55,551 bases of DNA, from positions 1 through 55,551 of the forward strand of contig CAIPJS010000058.1 of assembly GCA_903865435.1 (NCBI GenBank). Reading direction: 5' to 3'. Within the stretch, counting starts at the first letter, position 1; the number at the start of each line of letters is the position of its first letter. A program made the position numbers and the translations under genes. The notes below the pieces were generated by a model. That model searched no databases. It was not told where the DNA came from and saw nothing but the letters and a program-made list of their open reading frames with translations. Of the stretch, positions 40,568-48,732 are shown one piece after another. Source of the stretch: an uncultured Bacteroidota bacterium (GTDB lineage Bacteria > Bacteroidota > Bacteroidia > Chitinophagales > Chitinophagaceae).

Positions 40568-40833
40568 GCAAATTAATGAAGTGGATACTTTTCTTCTTTT
40601 CAGAAGAAATAGAACCAACAGAGCGTCAAAAGATTGTCATGATGAACAGTCAATTTAGTTTTATAAAAAAGAGGATTGATATGTGCAATACTCTGCATGA
40701 ATCATACCAAGCTAACGATTTAATACTATCTTTTATGATAGATTTTAATAAAGTTGGGAATATAATTGATTTAGAATCTGAACTTGTATTGTTACTCAGA
40801 AAAAAACAAGATTATATATGCAAAAATATGTAG
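40564..40833 (+). CDS. Small helical protein (89 aa)
   Basis: 89 aa with a hydrophobic N-terminus (MSKLMKWILFFFSEE) and a helical remainder. Overlaps the recombinase gene start by 16 bases. Perhaps membrane-associated. No family recognised. Confidence 0.5.
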   Translation: MSKLMKWILFFFSEEIEPTERQKIVMMNSQFSFIKKRIDMCNTLHESYQANDLILSFMIDFNKVGNIIDLESELVLLLRKKQDYICKNM

Positions 40834-41471
40834 CCTACTACAGAAAATCTCCAGGAGGAGGGAAGTCTCGAGAAAAATTGCGAGACTCATTTTCTATTGA
40901 ATCGCAGATGGATTTAGTTAGAAAGTATGCGCAGGACGGAATTATAGGCGAATACACCGAAATAGAATCTGGAAGAGATAATTCGAGATTAGAACTCAAA
41001 AAAGCTATTGCTCATGCTAAAAAAGAAGATGCAATCCTTATAGTTGCAAAAGTAGATAGGCTCGGTAGAAATGCAGCATATATTTTTGGCTTGATAGATA
41101 CTTCTGGAGTTAAATTTCTATTCGCAAATATGCCAAATGCTACAAAACTTGTTATTGGAGTATTGGCTTTGGTTGCGGAGTCGGAAGCTGTTGAAATAGG
41201 AGCCAGAATAAAAGCTGGTTTTGTTGTCAAAAAGAATAGAGGAGAAAAGCTTGGGAAAGTAGAAAATTTCTCTATTGCTGGTAGAATTAAAGGAGCTGAA
41301 TCAATGAAGCTCAATGCTGAAATAAATGAAAACAATGTCAGGGCTAAGGCTTACGTTTCTTTGTTAGGTGGTACGCTTGAATCTAAGTGTTTAGCTTTAA
41401 ACTCAAACGGATTTAAAACTTCACGAGGATTAGAATTTAAACCAGAACAAGTTAGAAGATTATTATTATGA
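40818..41471 (+). CDS. Serine recombinase (resolvase/invertase type)
   Basis: 217 aa. Catalytic domain: YVAYYRKS with candidate nucleophile S11, SIESQ at 26-30, and IVAKVDRLGRN with the conserved Arg-81 region. A short C-terminal part (LNSNGFKTSRGLEFKPEQVR) resembles the start of the recombinase DNA-binding domain but is much shorter than in large integrases. Likely resolves multimers or inverts a segment rather than integrates; no attachment site was recognised. Confidence 0.75.
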   Translation: MQKYVAYYRKSPGGGKSREKLRDSFSIESQMDLVRKYAQDGIIGEYTEIESGRDNSRLELKKAIAHAKKEDAILIVAKVDRLGRNAAYIFGLIDTSGVKFLFANMPNATKLVIGVLALVAESEAVEIGARIKAGFVVKKNRGEKLGKVENFSIAGRIKGAESMKLNAEINENNVRAKAYVSLLGGTLESKCLALNSNGFKTSRGLEFKPEQVRRLLL

Positions 41472-41653
41472 ACATGACCAACGAGCAAAAAGTTAAATCG
41501 GTTTATCCTGATGCACGTGCAACTTATTTTTACAATAAATTTTGGATATTTATAGAAAGTATAAATTTTGCAACATTTTTTAAAAACTCAGAATCCGAAG
41601 CATGGGCAGACGCAGCCCGAATAATTGATAACAATTTAAAACAAAAGATATGA
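41468..41653 (+). CDS. Small hypothetical protein (61 aa)
   Basis: 61 aa, MNMTNEQKVKSVYPDARATY, with the segment ESEAWADAARIID typical of many small phage proteins of unknown role. Overlaps both neighbours by 4 bases. Confidence 0.55.
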   Translation: MNMTNEQKVKSVYPDARATYFYNKFWIFIESINFATFFKNSESEAWADAARIIDNNLKQKI

Positions 41654-42120
41654 CACGAGAACAGGCTTATGAAGCCATGAAGAACGGAAAGAAAGTAACA
41701 CACCAAGGATGGTCTGATAGGGATTGTATTTTTCTGGAAGATGGGAAAGTAATGCTGCAAGATTATGTCGATATATCAGAAAGTTGGGAAAAGTATTTAA
41801 GAGATTACCACGATGAAAAGGCTTGGAGTATTTACCATGAACCTGTAAAAATGAAATGCACAAATGAAACTTGTCTTGATGGCCTAAATCGTGATACAAT
41901 TTCGTTTTTCGATGAGGCTTGTCAAACTTGCAACGGAACAGGTTATATTGATGAACCTGAAAAAACCTTCACATTATCCGAAGTAGCAGATATACTTAAA
42001 TGGGTAGGTGAAAACACTTCGGCTTATGTTACTCTTCATGGTGCAATTTGGGAAGATAAAAAGGGAATTAATTACAATGTAAATGAAATTATTAACGAGT
42101 ATTTAAACCAAGCAAAATGA
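41650..42120 (+). CDS. DUF2829-like N-terminal domain with zinc-ribbon-like insert (candidate anti-defence)
   Basis: 156 aa. The first 65 residues have the DUF2829 layout: MTREQAYEAMKNGKKVTHQG, W, then W...L and AWSIY. DUF2829 includes Tad2, which sequesters the Thoeris signal molecule. Residues 73-100 carry CTNETC and CQTCNGTG, a DnaJ-like zinc ribbon. The C-terminal part (TLSEVADILKWVGE) is helical. The Tad2 link is by resemblance only. Confidence 0.5.
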   Translation: MTREQAYEAMKNGKKVTHQGWSDRDCIFLEDGKVMLQDYVDISESWEKYLRDYHDEKAWSIYHEPVKMKCTNETCLDGLNRDTISFFDEACQTCNGTGYIDEPEKTFTLSEVADILKWVGENTSAYVTLHGAIWEDKKGINYNVNEIINEYLNQAK

Positions 42121-42530
42121 ACGAACCAGTAACAAGAGAACAGGCTATGCGCCTGAAAAAAGTAGGATTTGATTTGCCTGTAAGTACTTATTATCAAGAT
42201 TCAAATAATGAAAGACGTGGATTCCGAGGCTCAAGGGTTAACAACTTCAACAACATTGTAATTTATGAAAACTGCTACTCAGTCCCAACAATCCACGAAG
42301 CACTTATGTGGGCGATGGAGAAGTTTGGACTGTATGGGTATGTAGTTTATTACACTTTTAAAGAAGTGCCTGATGAAAATAGTAGGTGGTTTTATTATAT
42401 AGATGACCTTTCAACAAAAATTGACCTGCTTTTTGATTTTAAATATTTCCAAACCTACCAACTTGCACATTCAGATTGCCTCGATGCGGTGTTAACAGAG
42501 ATAGAAAGGAGAGTTAATGATGGAAAGTAA
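42117..42530 (+). CDS. Conserved phage protein (137 aa)
   Basis: 137 aa. TREQAMRLKKVGFDLPVSTY, then a YSVPTIHEALMWAMEKFG block and a LAHSDCLDAVLTEIERR end: a pattern seen often in small proteins of Bacteroidota phages. Function unknown. Coupled by 4-base overlaps to both sides. Confidence 0.6.
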   Translation: MNEPVTREQAMRLKKVGFDLPVSTYYQDSNNERRGFRGSRVNNFNNIVIYENCYSVPTIHEALMWAMEKFGLYGYVVYYTFKEVPDENSRWFYYIDDLSTKIDLLFDFKYFQTYQLAHSDCLDAVLTEIERRVNDGK

Positions 42531-42849
42531 TCTAAAAGAGAATTTTACACAATATCCGTTTATATTTCTTATGTTCATTTTATATATCTGCATAGTGGTA
42601 GTTGCCATAAAGTCGAAAACCCATAAGAATGTGGTAAATTCTGATAAATATCTTAAACAATTAAACACCAAAATAGATAATGGAAGTATAGGTTCTCTTA
42701 TAATTACAACATATTGGAATGACAGTAAGTCATCAGTTAATCACAATACAGCTATTGGATATAAGGCTTTAGCTGAATTAGATACGGAACATATATGGAA
42801 AGCTATTCCAACAGGTAATGGAATACCTTACCTTAAAAGAGTTAAGTAA
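42517..42849 (+). CDS. Membrane-anchored protein (110 aa)
   Basis: 110 aa. N-terminal membrane helix (YPFIFLMFILYICIVVVAI, residues about 13-31), then a soluble part. It ends AIPTGNGIPYLKRVK, a kind of C-terminus seen in short phage proteins. Overlaps the previous gene by 14 bases. Unknown function. Confidence 0.55.
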   Translation: MMESNLKENFTQYPFIFLMFILYICIVVVAIKSKTHKNVVNSDKYLKQLNTKIDNGSIGSLIITTYWNDSKSSVNHNTAIGYKALAELDTEHIWKAIPTGNGIPYLKRVK

Positions 42850-42872
42850 TATAACAAACATAATGATTAACA

Positions 42873-43223
42873 ATGGACTTTAACGTAACAGAGATAAACA
42901 ATAAAGAAAAGGCACTAAAACAGATGATTGATAAAAACATTGGAAAAGATATGGTTCTTTCGATTGGGGATGGTAAACAATTAGCAGAAGCTATTAAGAG
43001 TACAGGATTAATGTCACTTATTGAAGCAAAATTAGCAGCAATGAGATACACCGAAGAAATCGAACGACTTGCTGAGGCTGTAAGAAAAGTTGAAAATGAG
43101 GACTATAAAGAAAAGCTAAGGATAGCAATAGAAAATCAGGACATCAGTGTTTTATCTAAAGAACATTACCAAAAGCCCAACACAGGCTTTAAATTAGGCT
43201 CTTATAAATACAAATCAAAATAA
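42873..43223 (+). CDS. Helical hypothetical protein (116 aa)
   Basis: 116 aa, largely helical with a charged core (YTEEIERLAEAVRKVENEDY). No family recognised. Four bases from the next gene. Confidence 0.55.
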   Translation: MDFNVTEINNKEKALKQMIDKNIGKDMVLSIGDGKQLAEAIKSTGLMSLIEAKLAAMRYTEEIERLAEAVRKVENEDYKEKLRIAIENQDISVLSKEHYQKPNTGFKLGSYKYKSK

Positions 43224-43227
43224 TATT

Positions 43228-43665
43228 ATGACCGACCAACAATTACAATCAATAAAGGTAGAAAATGAGAACCAGTTGCAATGTAAAGTAATACTTATTG
43301 CAAGCCAAGAGTTTCCACAATTAAGGGGTAAAATATGGCATACAAAAAATGAAAGCTATATTAGGAGAATAGCGATTGAGGAAAATGGAGTTTGGAGAGT
43401 AGAAACAGATTCCGAACTCGAAAAACGCAGAAAAGTAGAAGGTTCTGTAAATAAAGCAATGGGTATGCTTCCTGGAGTACCTGATGTACTTTTTTTATGG
43501 AAAGGTAAATTGTACTGGATTGAACTTAAAGTTTCAGGAGGAGTACTTTCTGATTCACAGAAAGACCTTCATTACAATTGGAGAAATGACTCAAGTGGGA
43601 AGGTGTGCTACGATGTATTTTCTTCAATAACTTATATAAAATCTGTTGTTTATGGAGAAAAGTAA
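43228..43665 (+). CDS. VRR-NUC domain nuclease
   Basis: 145 aa. PD-(D/E)xK-type motifs of the VRR-NUC family: MLPGVPDVLFLWKGKLYWIE followed by LKV, with D86, E99 and K101 as candidate metal and catalytic residues, then LSDSQKDLHYNW. Single-domain phage versions are thought to be structure-specific or Holliday-junction-type nucleases. Overlaps the next gene. Confidence 0.75.
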   Translation: MTDQQLQSIKVENENQLQCKVILIASQEFPQLRGKIWHTKNESYIRRIAIEENGVWRVETDSELEKRRKVEGSVNKAMGMLPGVPDVLFLWKGKLYWIELKVSGGVLSDSQKDLHYNWRNDSSGKVCYDVFSSITYIKSVVYGEK

Positions 43666-43927
43666 TCCTATAGTTGGTATAATATGCGAAGACTTTAAAA
43701 CTTTTCGTAGGATAAAAAAGATATTAGAACCAGATAATCCTTATTTTTTATTTAGCATAATAAAAAACGAGCAACATTATTTTGCTCAAGATTTTTTTGC
43801 TATAATATGCTACGGAAACGATTTTACTGGATTTGATGTTGAAAGAATAGAAGAACACTTTAATAAGACTCACGACAAACTGTTCATTAGGATTGATGAG
43901 ATTTTTGAATCTTTTAAAATTAATTGA
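43652..43927 (+). CDS. Small hypothetical protein (91 aa)
   Basis: 91 aa from ATG at 43652 (TTG at 43646 is the alternative). Aromatic-rich alpha/beta protein: VGIICEDFKTFRRIKKIL, EQHYFAQDFFAIICYG. No family recognised. Confidence 0.5.
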   Translation: MEKSNPIVGIICEDFKTFRRIKKILEPDNPYFLFSIIKNEQHYFAQDFFAIICYGNDFTGFDVERIEEHFNKTHDKLFIRIDEIFESFKIN

Positions 43928-43928
43928 T

Positions 43929-44168
43929 ATGGGAACATTCAGAGTAGGAGTTATTACCGATTCTATGTTTGACTTTAGAAATTATAAAGACTCAAACAAT
44001 TACTGTATTGCTATAAATGGATTAAAAGATTATTTAGGAAGAGACTTTGATAAAATAGTAGTTTTAAATCTTGAATTTATTGGGAATAAATTAAAAGAAG
44101 ATTTAGAGTATATTAAAAGTCATTATCAAGGTGAAATTTTATTAATTGAACAGCTATATACTATATAA
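43929..44168 (+). CDS. Small hypothetical protein (79 aa)
   Basis: 79 aa from the ATG at 43929. An earlier in-frame ATG lies inside the previous gene. Starts MGTFRVGVITDSMFDFRNYK; alpha/beta. Last gene of the rightward block, ending at the shared terminator. Confidence 0.5.
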   Translation: MGTFRVGVITDSMFDFRNYKDSNNYCIAINGLKDYLGRDFDKIVVLNLEFIGNKLKEDLEYIKSHYQGEILLIEQLYTI

Positions 44169-44200
44169 AAAACACCCGCTATTTTAGCGGGTGTTTTTTT
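44167..44200. terminator. Bidirectional terminator between convergent blocks
   Basis: 10-bp stem AACACCCGCT / AGCGGGTGTT with A runs before and T runs after it, so it works in both directions. Separates the rightward early block from the leftward recombination operon. Confidence 0.8.
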
Positions 44201-44309
44201 ACTCCTCATCAAGTTCTTCATCTTCGTCATCGTCTGGAAAATCGTCTTCATCCAGTTCAAAATCTAATTCATCTTCATCCTCAAACGGTAATTCTGGTTG
44301 TTTGTTCAT
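44199..44309 (-). CDS. 36-aa highly acidic peptide
   Basis: 36 aa, 22 of them Asp or Glu, starting MNKQPELPFEDEDELDFELD. Its stop lies at the edge of the terminator. Possible DNA mimic or partner for basic proteins. It is the last gene of the operon. Confidence 0.5.
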   Translation of the reverse strand: MNKQPELPFEDEDELDFELDEDDFPDDDEDEELDEE

Positions 44310-44316
44310 ATAAATG

Positions 44317-44577
44317 CTAATTTAGAGCCTTTCTTTTCATTTTTCCTTTAATATTTGCCATATAAAAGTCTAACTTTGATTCTGAACTACTAAAATCATA
44401 AAAGAGTTTTTCTAAGTCAAATATTGGTTCAGGTGGCATGGTTAAATTTGGCGTATATTCAAATTTTCCGCCCATTGGTTCGTATATCGTCAATTTTTCG
44501 GTTAATCTTATTTCATTTCTAAGTAAATATGAATAAGTTACTACGAAGTTTTGATGATAGAATGTTTCTTTTTTCAT
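44317..44577 (-). CDS. Small hypothetical protein (86 aa)
   Basis: 86 aa, beta-rich N-terminal half (NFVVTYSYLLRNEIRLTEKL), basic C-terminus. Shares one base with the next gene's stop. Unknown. Confidence 0.55.
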   Translation of the reverse strand: MKKETFYHQNFVVTYSYLLRNEIRLTEKLTIYEPMGGKFEYTPNLTMPPEPIFDLEKLFYDFSSSESKLDFYMANIKGKMKRKALN

Positions 44578-44870
44578 TAAAGAAGTTTAGTTATGGTTAG
44601 AACTGCTCCTTTAGAAGGATTTTTTGAGTAAATTGAAAATATGCCTTCGCAGATAATCTCTGAATTAGCAGCAATCATAACCATATACTCTAAATGTAAT
44701 CTTTTAATAACTGGCGTAACATCAACAACTATTTTATCTCCAGTATTTAAACTTACTTTTATTTCACCTCCATATGTTCCGCCTTCTATTACAGAAATTG
44801 GATTACTTAAATAAATGGCTTCATATTGTCCATTTAAATCTTCGATTTTTTTTATTATCTTTATTTTCAT
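44577..44870 (-). CDS. Small hypothetical protein (97 aa)
   Basis: 97 aa, beta-rich (GGEIKVSLNTGDKIVVDVTP), possibly a small beta barrel. Overlaps its neighbour by 4 bases. Unknown. Confidence 0.55.
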   Translation of the reverse strand: MKIKIIKKIEDLNGQYEAIYLSNPISVIEGGTYGGEIKVSLNTGDKIVVDVTPVIKRLHLEYMVMIAANSEIICEGIFSIYSKNPSKGAVLTITKLL

Positions 44871-45058
44871 AATTGTCTAAAAGTTTCACCGTCAACCATA
44901 ATAGTATCTTGGTTTTCAGTAGTTAAATAATAAAGTATCCTTGTTTGAAATTCATCAACTTCTATCTCCACTTTTTCTAACATATCTTCACGGATAAATC
45001 CCTTAGAGTTCATATACTCTAAGGGATTTCCTGGTTTATGTATTTTTACGTAAATCAT
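44867..45058 (-). CDS. Small hypothetical protein (63 aa)
   Basis: 63 aa, alpha/beta, MIYVKIHKPGNPLEYMNSKG. Overlaps the exonuclease stop by 4 bases. Unknown. Confidence 0.55.
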   Translation of the reverse strand: MIYVKIHKPGNPLEYMNSKGFIREDMLEKVEIEVDEFQTRILYYLTTENQDTIMVDGETFRQL

Positions 45059-46653
45059 TCTAAAGGTTTTCTTTCTCTTAAAATTCCTACTTTTTCCATA
45101 TATCTGTACAATTCTTTGTCGGCAGATATAATCTCTTGATTAGCATAAAAATAAGCTTCTACTTCAGAACCAGTTTTTAACTTATCAAGAGCTATGTAAT
45201 GTGAATCGTTCTTTCGTCCAGTTTGAGTAATACTCGATTTGGGTGCTGTTGATTTAATTTCCTGAACTGGCTCAGATTTAGATGTTGCTAATTCAGTCCT
45301 TTTAGAGCGAAGTAAATCAATTATCTCTTGAGGTTGAGTCCCTTTTATTTCAGCATAGAGTTCCATGCACTCCATGTCTGTTTTTAGGTTGGAAATTTGA
45401 GTGCGATAGTCTCTTGGAGCGTAAGAAACAGTGGCTACTATCTCAACTGGAACATTCTGAACTGGAACAATACCTACTTCTTCTAAGGCTGCCAAAAACT
45501 CATCTTCGTCTGGCTCGAAGTCGGAAGTTGGGATAACTGAATCATTATCTTGAAGTACAATTGGCTCTTCAGATAATGGAATAGAAATAGCATCTTTAAT
45601 AACTTCGTTTAAAACCTCTAAAACATTATTTTTGAAACGTTCAGTCTCTTTAAACGTTTCGACAAAGTCCTTTACTTGTTCTTCGGTAGGCTCTTTTGCA
45701 TCCCGTTCAATACTACAAAGACCAAAATCTCCAATTTCAAGTCTACACTCAAATAGAACCTCGTCTATAGATTTTTTAATCTTTTCACCATCCAGCAGTT
45801 TCTTTTCCTTAGAAGCGTAATTATTCAACCAAGCTCTACACTCCATTACACGAGCCTTTATACGTTCAATTTTTACTTCATCAAACGTTATTTCAGTAAG
45901 AATACAAATCCTTTCTGATAATAAAAGGTCGTCATAAATACAGTTGTGTTCAATCTCTGAACAACCAAGTTTATAAGCTTCTGAATCAGCTCTGTCGCTA
46001 CCTAATTCGTATAAAAAACGTTTCTTTTCATCTTCAATTAATCCTCTCGGAGTATTACAAAGAACATATACATTTCTAAATCGACTTTTATTCCAAAGCC
46101 ACATATAACCATGACCTTGCCACTCATAAGCAGAATCTAACTTATCCTGAATTGTTTTCTTTATGAATGTAAAAATATCCCAAGAAGATTTTATATCAGT
46201 AATTCTGTCTTCTTCTGCAATATCACACTCCCCTTGTATGTATTCATTGAAAATTCGTTCAGTATTTTTTTCATACATTTCATCTTCTAACTCCTGAAGC
46301 ATTAAAATTGATTCAGGCTCTACATTAGTTCCTTTAGTTAGATACCTTGATGAAATTTCGTCTCTTCGTCCAGTTTTTTGCTCAATGTATATTTTTAAAA
46401 GAACCCCTATACAAGTATCTGACAGGTTAATTGAGTTCAAGTCAATTTCAGAAGCCTCTTTAGCTAATTCTAAAATATCAGAATGTACTTTTTTCTGATT
46501 TTTAGCATTCATTTTACTCCATTTGTCTCGTATAGACTGCAGGAGGTCGGAATACCGTTCCTTGGGAGGTTTACCTCTTCCATCTGTCATTATTGCTCCT
46601 AAAGATGAAGCCCTAAAGCAGTATTTGTCAAAATTTAAATGTGCGTTTGTCAT
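45055..46653 (-). CDS. YqaJ-like recombination exonuclease
   Basis: 532 aa. N-terminal half is a PD-(D/E)xK nuclease of the YqaJ/lambda-exo type: FRASSLGAIMTDG, KGTNVEPESILM with E114, GECDIAEEDRITDIKSSWD with D144, D153 and K155, then YEWQGHGYMWLW. The C-terminal half (residues about 330-532) is acidic and less conserved. With the RecT-like gene two places upstream it forms an exonuclease-annealase pair that resects double-strand ends. Longer than typical YqaJ proteins. Confidence 0.75.
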   Translation of the reverse strand: MTNAHLNFDKYCFRASSLGAIMTDGRGKPPKERYSDLLQSIRDKWSKMNAKNQKKVHSDILELAKEASEIDLNSINLSDTCIGVLLKIYIEQKTGRRDEISSRYLTKGTNVEPESILMLQELEDEMYEKNTERIFNEYIQGECDIAEEDRITDIKSSWDIFTFIKKTIQDKLDSAYEWQGHGYMWLWNKSRFRNVYVLCNTPRGLIEDEKKRFLYELGSDRADSEAYKLGCSEIEHNCIYDDLLLSERICILTEITFDEVKIERIKARVMECRAWLNNYASKEKKLLDGEKIKKSIDEVLFECRLEIGDFGLCSIERDAKEPTEEQVKDFVETFKETERFKNNVLEVLNEVIKDAISIPLSEEPIVLQDNDSVIPTSDFEPDEDEFLAALEEVGIVPVQNVPVEIVATVSYAPRDYRTQISNLKTDMECMELYAEIKGTQPQEIIDLLRSKRTELATSKSEPVQEIKSTAPKSSITQTGRKNDSHYIALDKLKTGSEVEAYFYANQEIISADKELYRYMEKVGILRERKPLE

Positions 46654-46676
46654 AAATTAAATTTGTTTCACCTAAA

Positions 46677-46703
46677 AATCCCACTCCTAAAGGATGTGGG
46701 ATT
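46677..46703 (-). promoter_or_regulatory. Leader hairpin (A-UCY...GGA family), copy 6
   Basis: Perfect 8-bp stem AAUCCCAC / GUGGGAUU enclosing AUCCUUUAGGA, then a UUUUUAGGUGAAAC tail and the ATG at 46653. Confidence 0.6.
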
Positions 46704-46728
46704 ATAATAAAGTATTAAAATTTTAAAT

Positions 46729-47154
46729 CTAAGGCCTTACACCAACAGAACCTTCACTCATTCTTAAAATAAATTGTTCTGTATTTAACTGAATATTGTT
46801 AAAATAATTAAAATCGTTTTTTCTCTTTTCGTTTAATTCACGCAAGGTTTTAAGATTTACAGCAACAATTTTAGGTAAAACATCAAGTCTCGATTCAATT
46901 GGGAGTAAATCTACAAATTTTTCTATTGCTTTTACAGGATTTTTATCAAGGTAATATAATTCATTTTCAAATTTCTCAGCCCGTATGAGCGCACTGATAT
47001 ATTCTTCTGATTTTTTAATAAGCTTTTTTTGAAGTTCTTTTATTTCTATTTCTTTTTCTTCCAAAACTCCATCAAGCTTCTTATTATCCTCGATGAGTGC
47101 CTTGTTTTCAATTTCGAGTTTTTGGATTTTTTTCTCCATTTGCGCAGTTGTCAT
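46729..47154 (-). CDS. Coiled-coil protein between annealase and exonuclease
   Basis: 141 aa from ATG at 47154; an upstream start would translate through the hairpin at 47176. A long coiled coil fills residues 5-75 (KKIQKLEIENKALIEDNKKL and onward). No enzyme motif. Possibly a partner bridging exonuclease and annealase; unknown. Confidence 0.6.
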   Translation of the reverse strand: MTTAQMEKKIQKLEIENKALIEDNKKLDGVLEEKEIEIKELQKKLIKKSEEYISALIRAEKFENELYYLDKNPVKAIEKFVDLLPIESRLDVLPKIVAVNLKTLRELNEKRKNDFNYFNNIQLNTEQFILRMSEGSVGVRP

Positions 47155-47175
47155 AATTGTACGTTTTTTACCTTT

Positions 47176-47204
47176 AAACCCCGCTCCATAAGGCAGCGGG
47201 GTTT
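47176..47204 (-). promoter_or_regulatory. Leader hairpin (A-UCY...GGA family), copy 7
   Basis: Perfect 9-bp stem AAACCCCGC / GCGGGGUUU enclosing UGCCUUAUGGA (slightly diverged), then AAAGGUAAAAAACG and the ATG at 47154. Confidence 0.55.
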
Positions 47205-47209
47205 TAAAA

Positions 47210-48049
47210 TTATTCAAACCTTTTTATATTTTCGTTATAAAAGTTAATATCAAGTACCAAACCTTTCTTAATTGAATTATCCCAACGTTTCTGGAATGAT
47301 TCTTTTGTTTCAGCTTTTGATATGAACTCGTATATTGGTTTTAATTCTTCAGAAACCTCATTCGGAAGTGACGCAGGAATTTCTGTCACAGTATGAATAA
47401 TATCAGGTTTTTTAGTTTCTTTAATCTCTACATAAGTTGTATCCATAGTGTCTCCCTCTCCGAGGTCTTTACCTGTTATTTCCATGTAAAGCCATTTCTT
47501 AGCCTTCCGTTCAGCTTTACCGAGTATTGCATCATTACCCATTCCAGAGTTAACCTTAACAGGGAATTGTATTGTCTTTTCTTTCCCATCCCATTTAATC
47601 TTTGCGTAAACAGAAGTTGCTCCATCTTTTGCAGATGGAAGACTGTATTCAATGTCGTAAACAGGACATACTTTTCTAAGAAGTGCAGTAAATCCCTCCT
47701 TAGTCGTGTACATATTTCCAGCCAAAACATTAAACTGATTTCCCCTTACGGATAAACCATTCATCAATGCTTCAATTACGCACTTTTTAATAATACCTTC
47801 TTCATACTTTGTAGGTTCTTTATCCCTGTCGGTTAAAAAACCAACTCTTGTTCCCATAAGAGTTTGAATTGGTTTCATAAATTCTGGAGTAAGAGCATTT
47901 TGAATTAATTCAAAAGCTTTTGCTTCTACAAAAGCCCTTTCAAATACTCCCATATCTTTTGATATAGACATTACCTCGGTAATTACAGTATCGAGTTTCT
48001 TAACCCCTTCCAATTGATTAGCTGGAACACTTGTTAGTTGAGTTGACAT
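47210..48049 (-). CDS. RecT-like single-strand annealing protein
   Basis: 279 aa. Shows the RecT pattern: VIEALMNGLSVRGNQFNVLA, NMYTTKEGFTALLRK, and AILGKAERKAKKWLYMEITG. Binds single-stranded DNA and anneals complementary strands, working with the exonuclease at 45055-46653. Overlaps the dNMP kinase stop by 16 bases. Confidence 0.75.
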   Translation of the reverse strand: MSTQLTSVPANQLEGVKKLDTVITEVMSISKDMGVFERAFVEAKAFELIQNALTPEFMKPIQTLMGTRVGFLTDRDKEPTKYEEGIIKKCVIEALMNGLSVRGNQFNVLAGNMYTTKEGFTALLRKVCPVYDIEYSLPSAKDGATSVYAKIKWDGKEKTIQFPVKVNSGMGNDAILGKAERKAKKWLYMEITGKDLGEGDTMDTTYVEIKETKKPDIIHTVTEIPASLPNEVSEELKPIYEFISKAETKESFQKRWDNSIKKGLVLDINFYNENIKRFE

Positions 48050-48723
48050 AATATTTGTTTTATTTGAGAATACGTATTTTCGATTGTTGAACTGTTGTCA
48101 ATTGTAAAGTTTGGTATAATTTTAGAGAGCTCTGTTTCAGAAGTGTGGTTAGAAGATATACCACCTCTACCTTCAACCGATATTATAATACCATTTCGGC
48201 TCCTGATAGAATTTACTTCATTTATAAAACGAACGTCAGAAATTATCCAGTTTTGTTCACTATATTCAGCCATTAATGAATCAACCCAAATATCTTTATT
48301 TATTTCACGTCCTATTTCTGTACCGAGTTTTTGCAGTAGCCATCGGTATGTTCTGTTATAAGATATACCGACTGGGTTTTCTGAAAATCCGTAATGAAAG
48401 TCTTGTAGATGCCTCGGTAATAAAGATTGTTTAAAACTTTCATCTTCAAGTTGCTCCATAGTGCATCCAGTTAAAATGCAGCACATTTGCTTTAACTTTG
48501 TTGCAAATTTTTTTATTTGCCAACCACAATCTTCGGAAATTAATTTTTCATTAATACTCCACTGGTCAGGACAATAATCATAAACATCTTGACCTGATAA
48601 AAATTCAAGAATCGTTATATCGCTTTCGTATTCAGGTTGGTTTTTGTAAAACATATAATGCTGTATCATTTTAGCTACAGTATCCTTTCCCGAGCCAGCT
48701 ACTCCAGTTATTCCAATAATCAT
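48034..48723 (-). CDS. Deoxynucleoside monophosphate kinase
   Basis: 229 aa. P-loop GVAGSGKDT at residues 7-15 in MIIGITGVAGSGKDTVAK, a LLQKLGTEIGREINKDIWVD segment and a SDVRFINEVNSIR segment, as in T4 gp1-like and other phage dNMP kinases. Converts dNMPs to dNDPs. Next to thymidylate synthase, suggesting a dTMP-to-dTTP supply route. Confidence 0.75.
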   Translation of the reverse strand: MIIGITGVAGSGKDTVAKMIQHYMFYKNQPEYESDITILEFLSGQDVYDYCPDQWSINEKLISEDCGWQIKKFATKLKQMCCILTGCTMEQLEDESFKQSLLPRHLQDFHYGFSENPVGISYNRTYRWLLQKLGTEIGREINKDIWVDSLMAEYSEQNWIISDVRFINEVNSIRSRNGIIISVEGRGGISSNHTSETELSKIIPNFTIDNSSTIENTYSQIKQILCQLN

Positions 48724-48732
48724 AGTTTAATA

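Noticed and set aside
40818..41471. Serine recombinase as proof of a temperate, integrating phage
   Set aside because: The protein is about 217 aa, lacks the long C-terminal part of large serine integrases, and no attachment site or repressor module was found. A resolvase or invertase role fits better.
44167..44200. Attachment or recombination site
   Set aside because: Symmetry, A/T flanks and location between convergent genes are fully explained by a bidirectional terminator.
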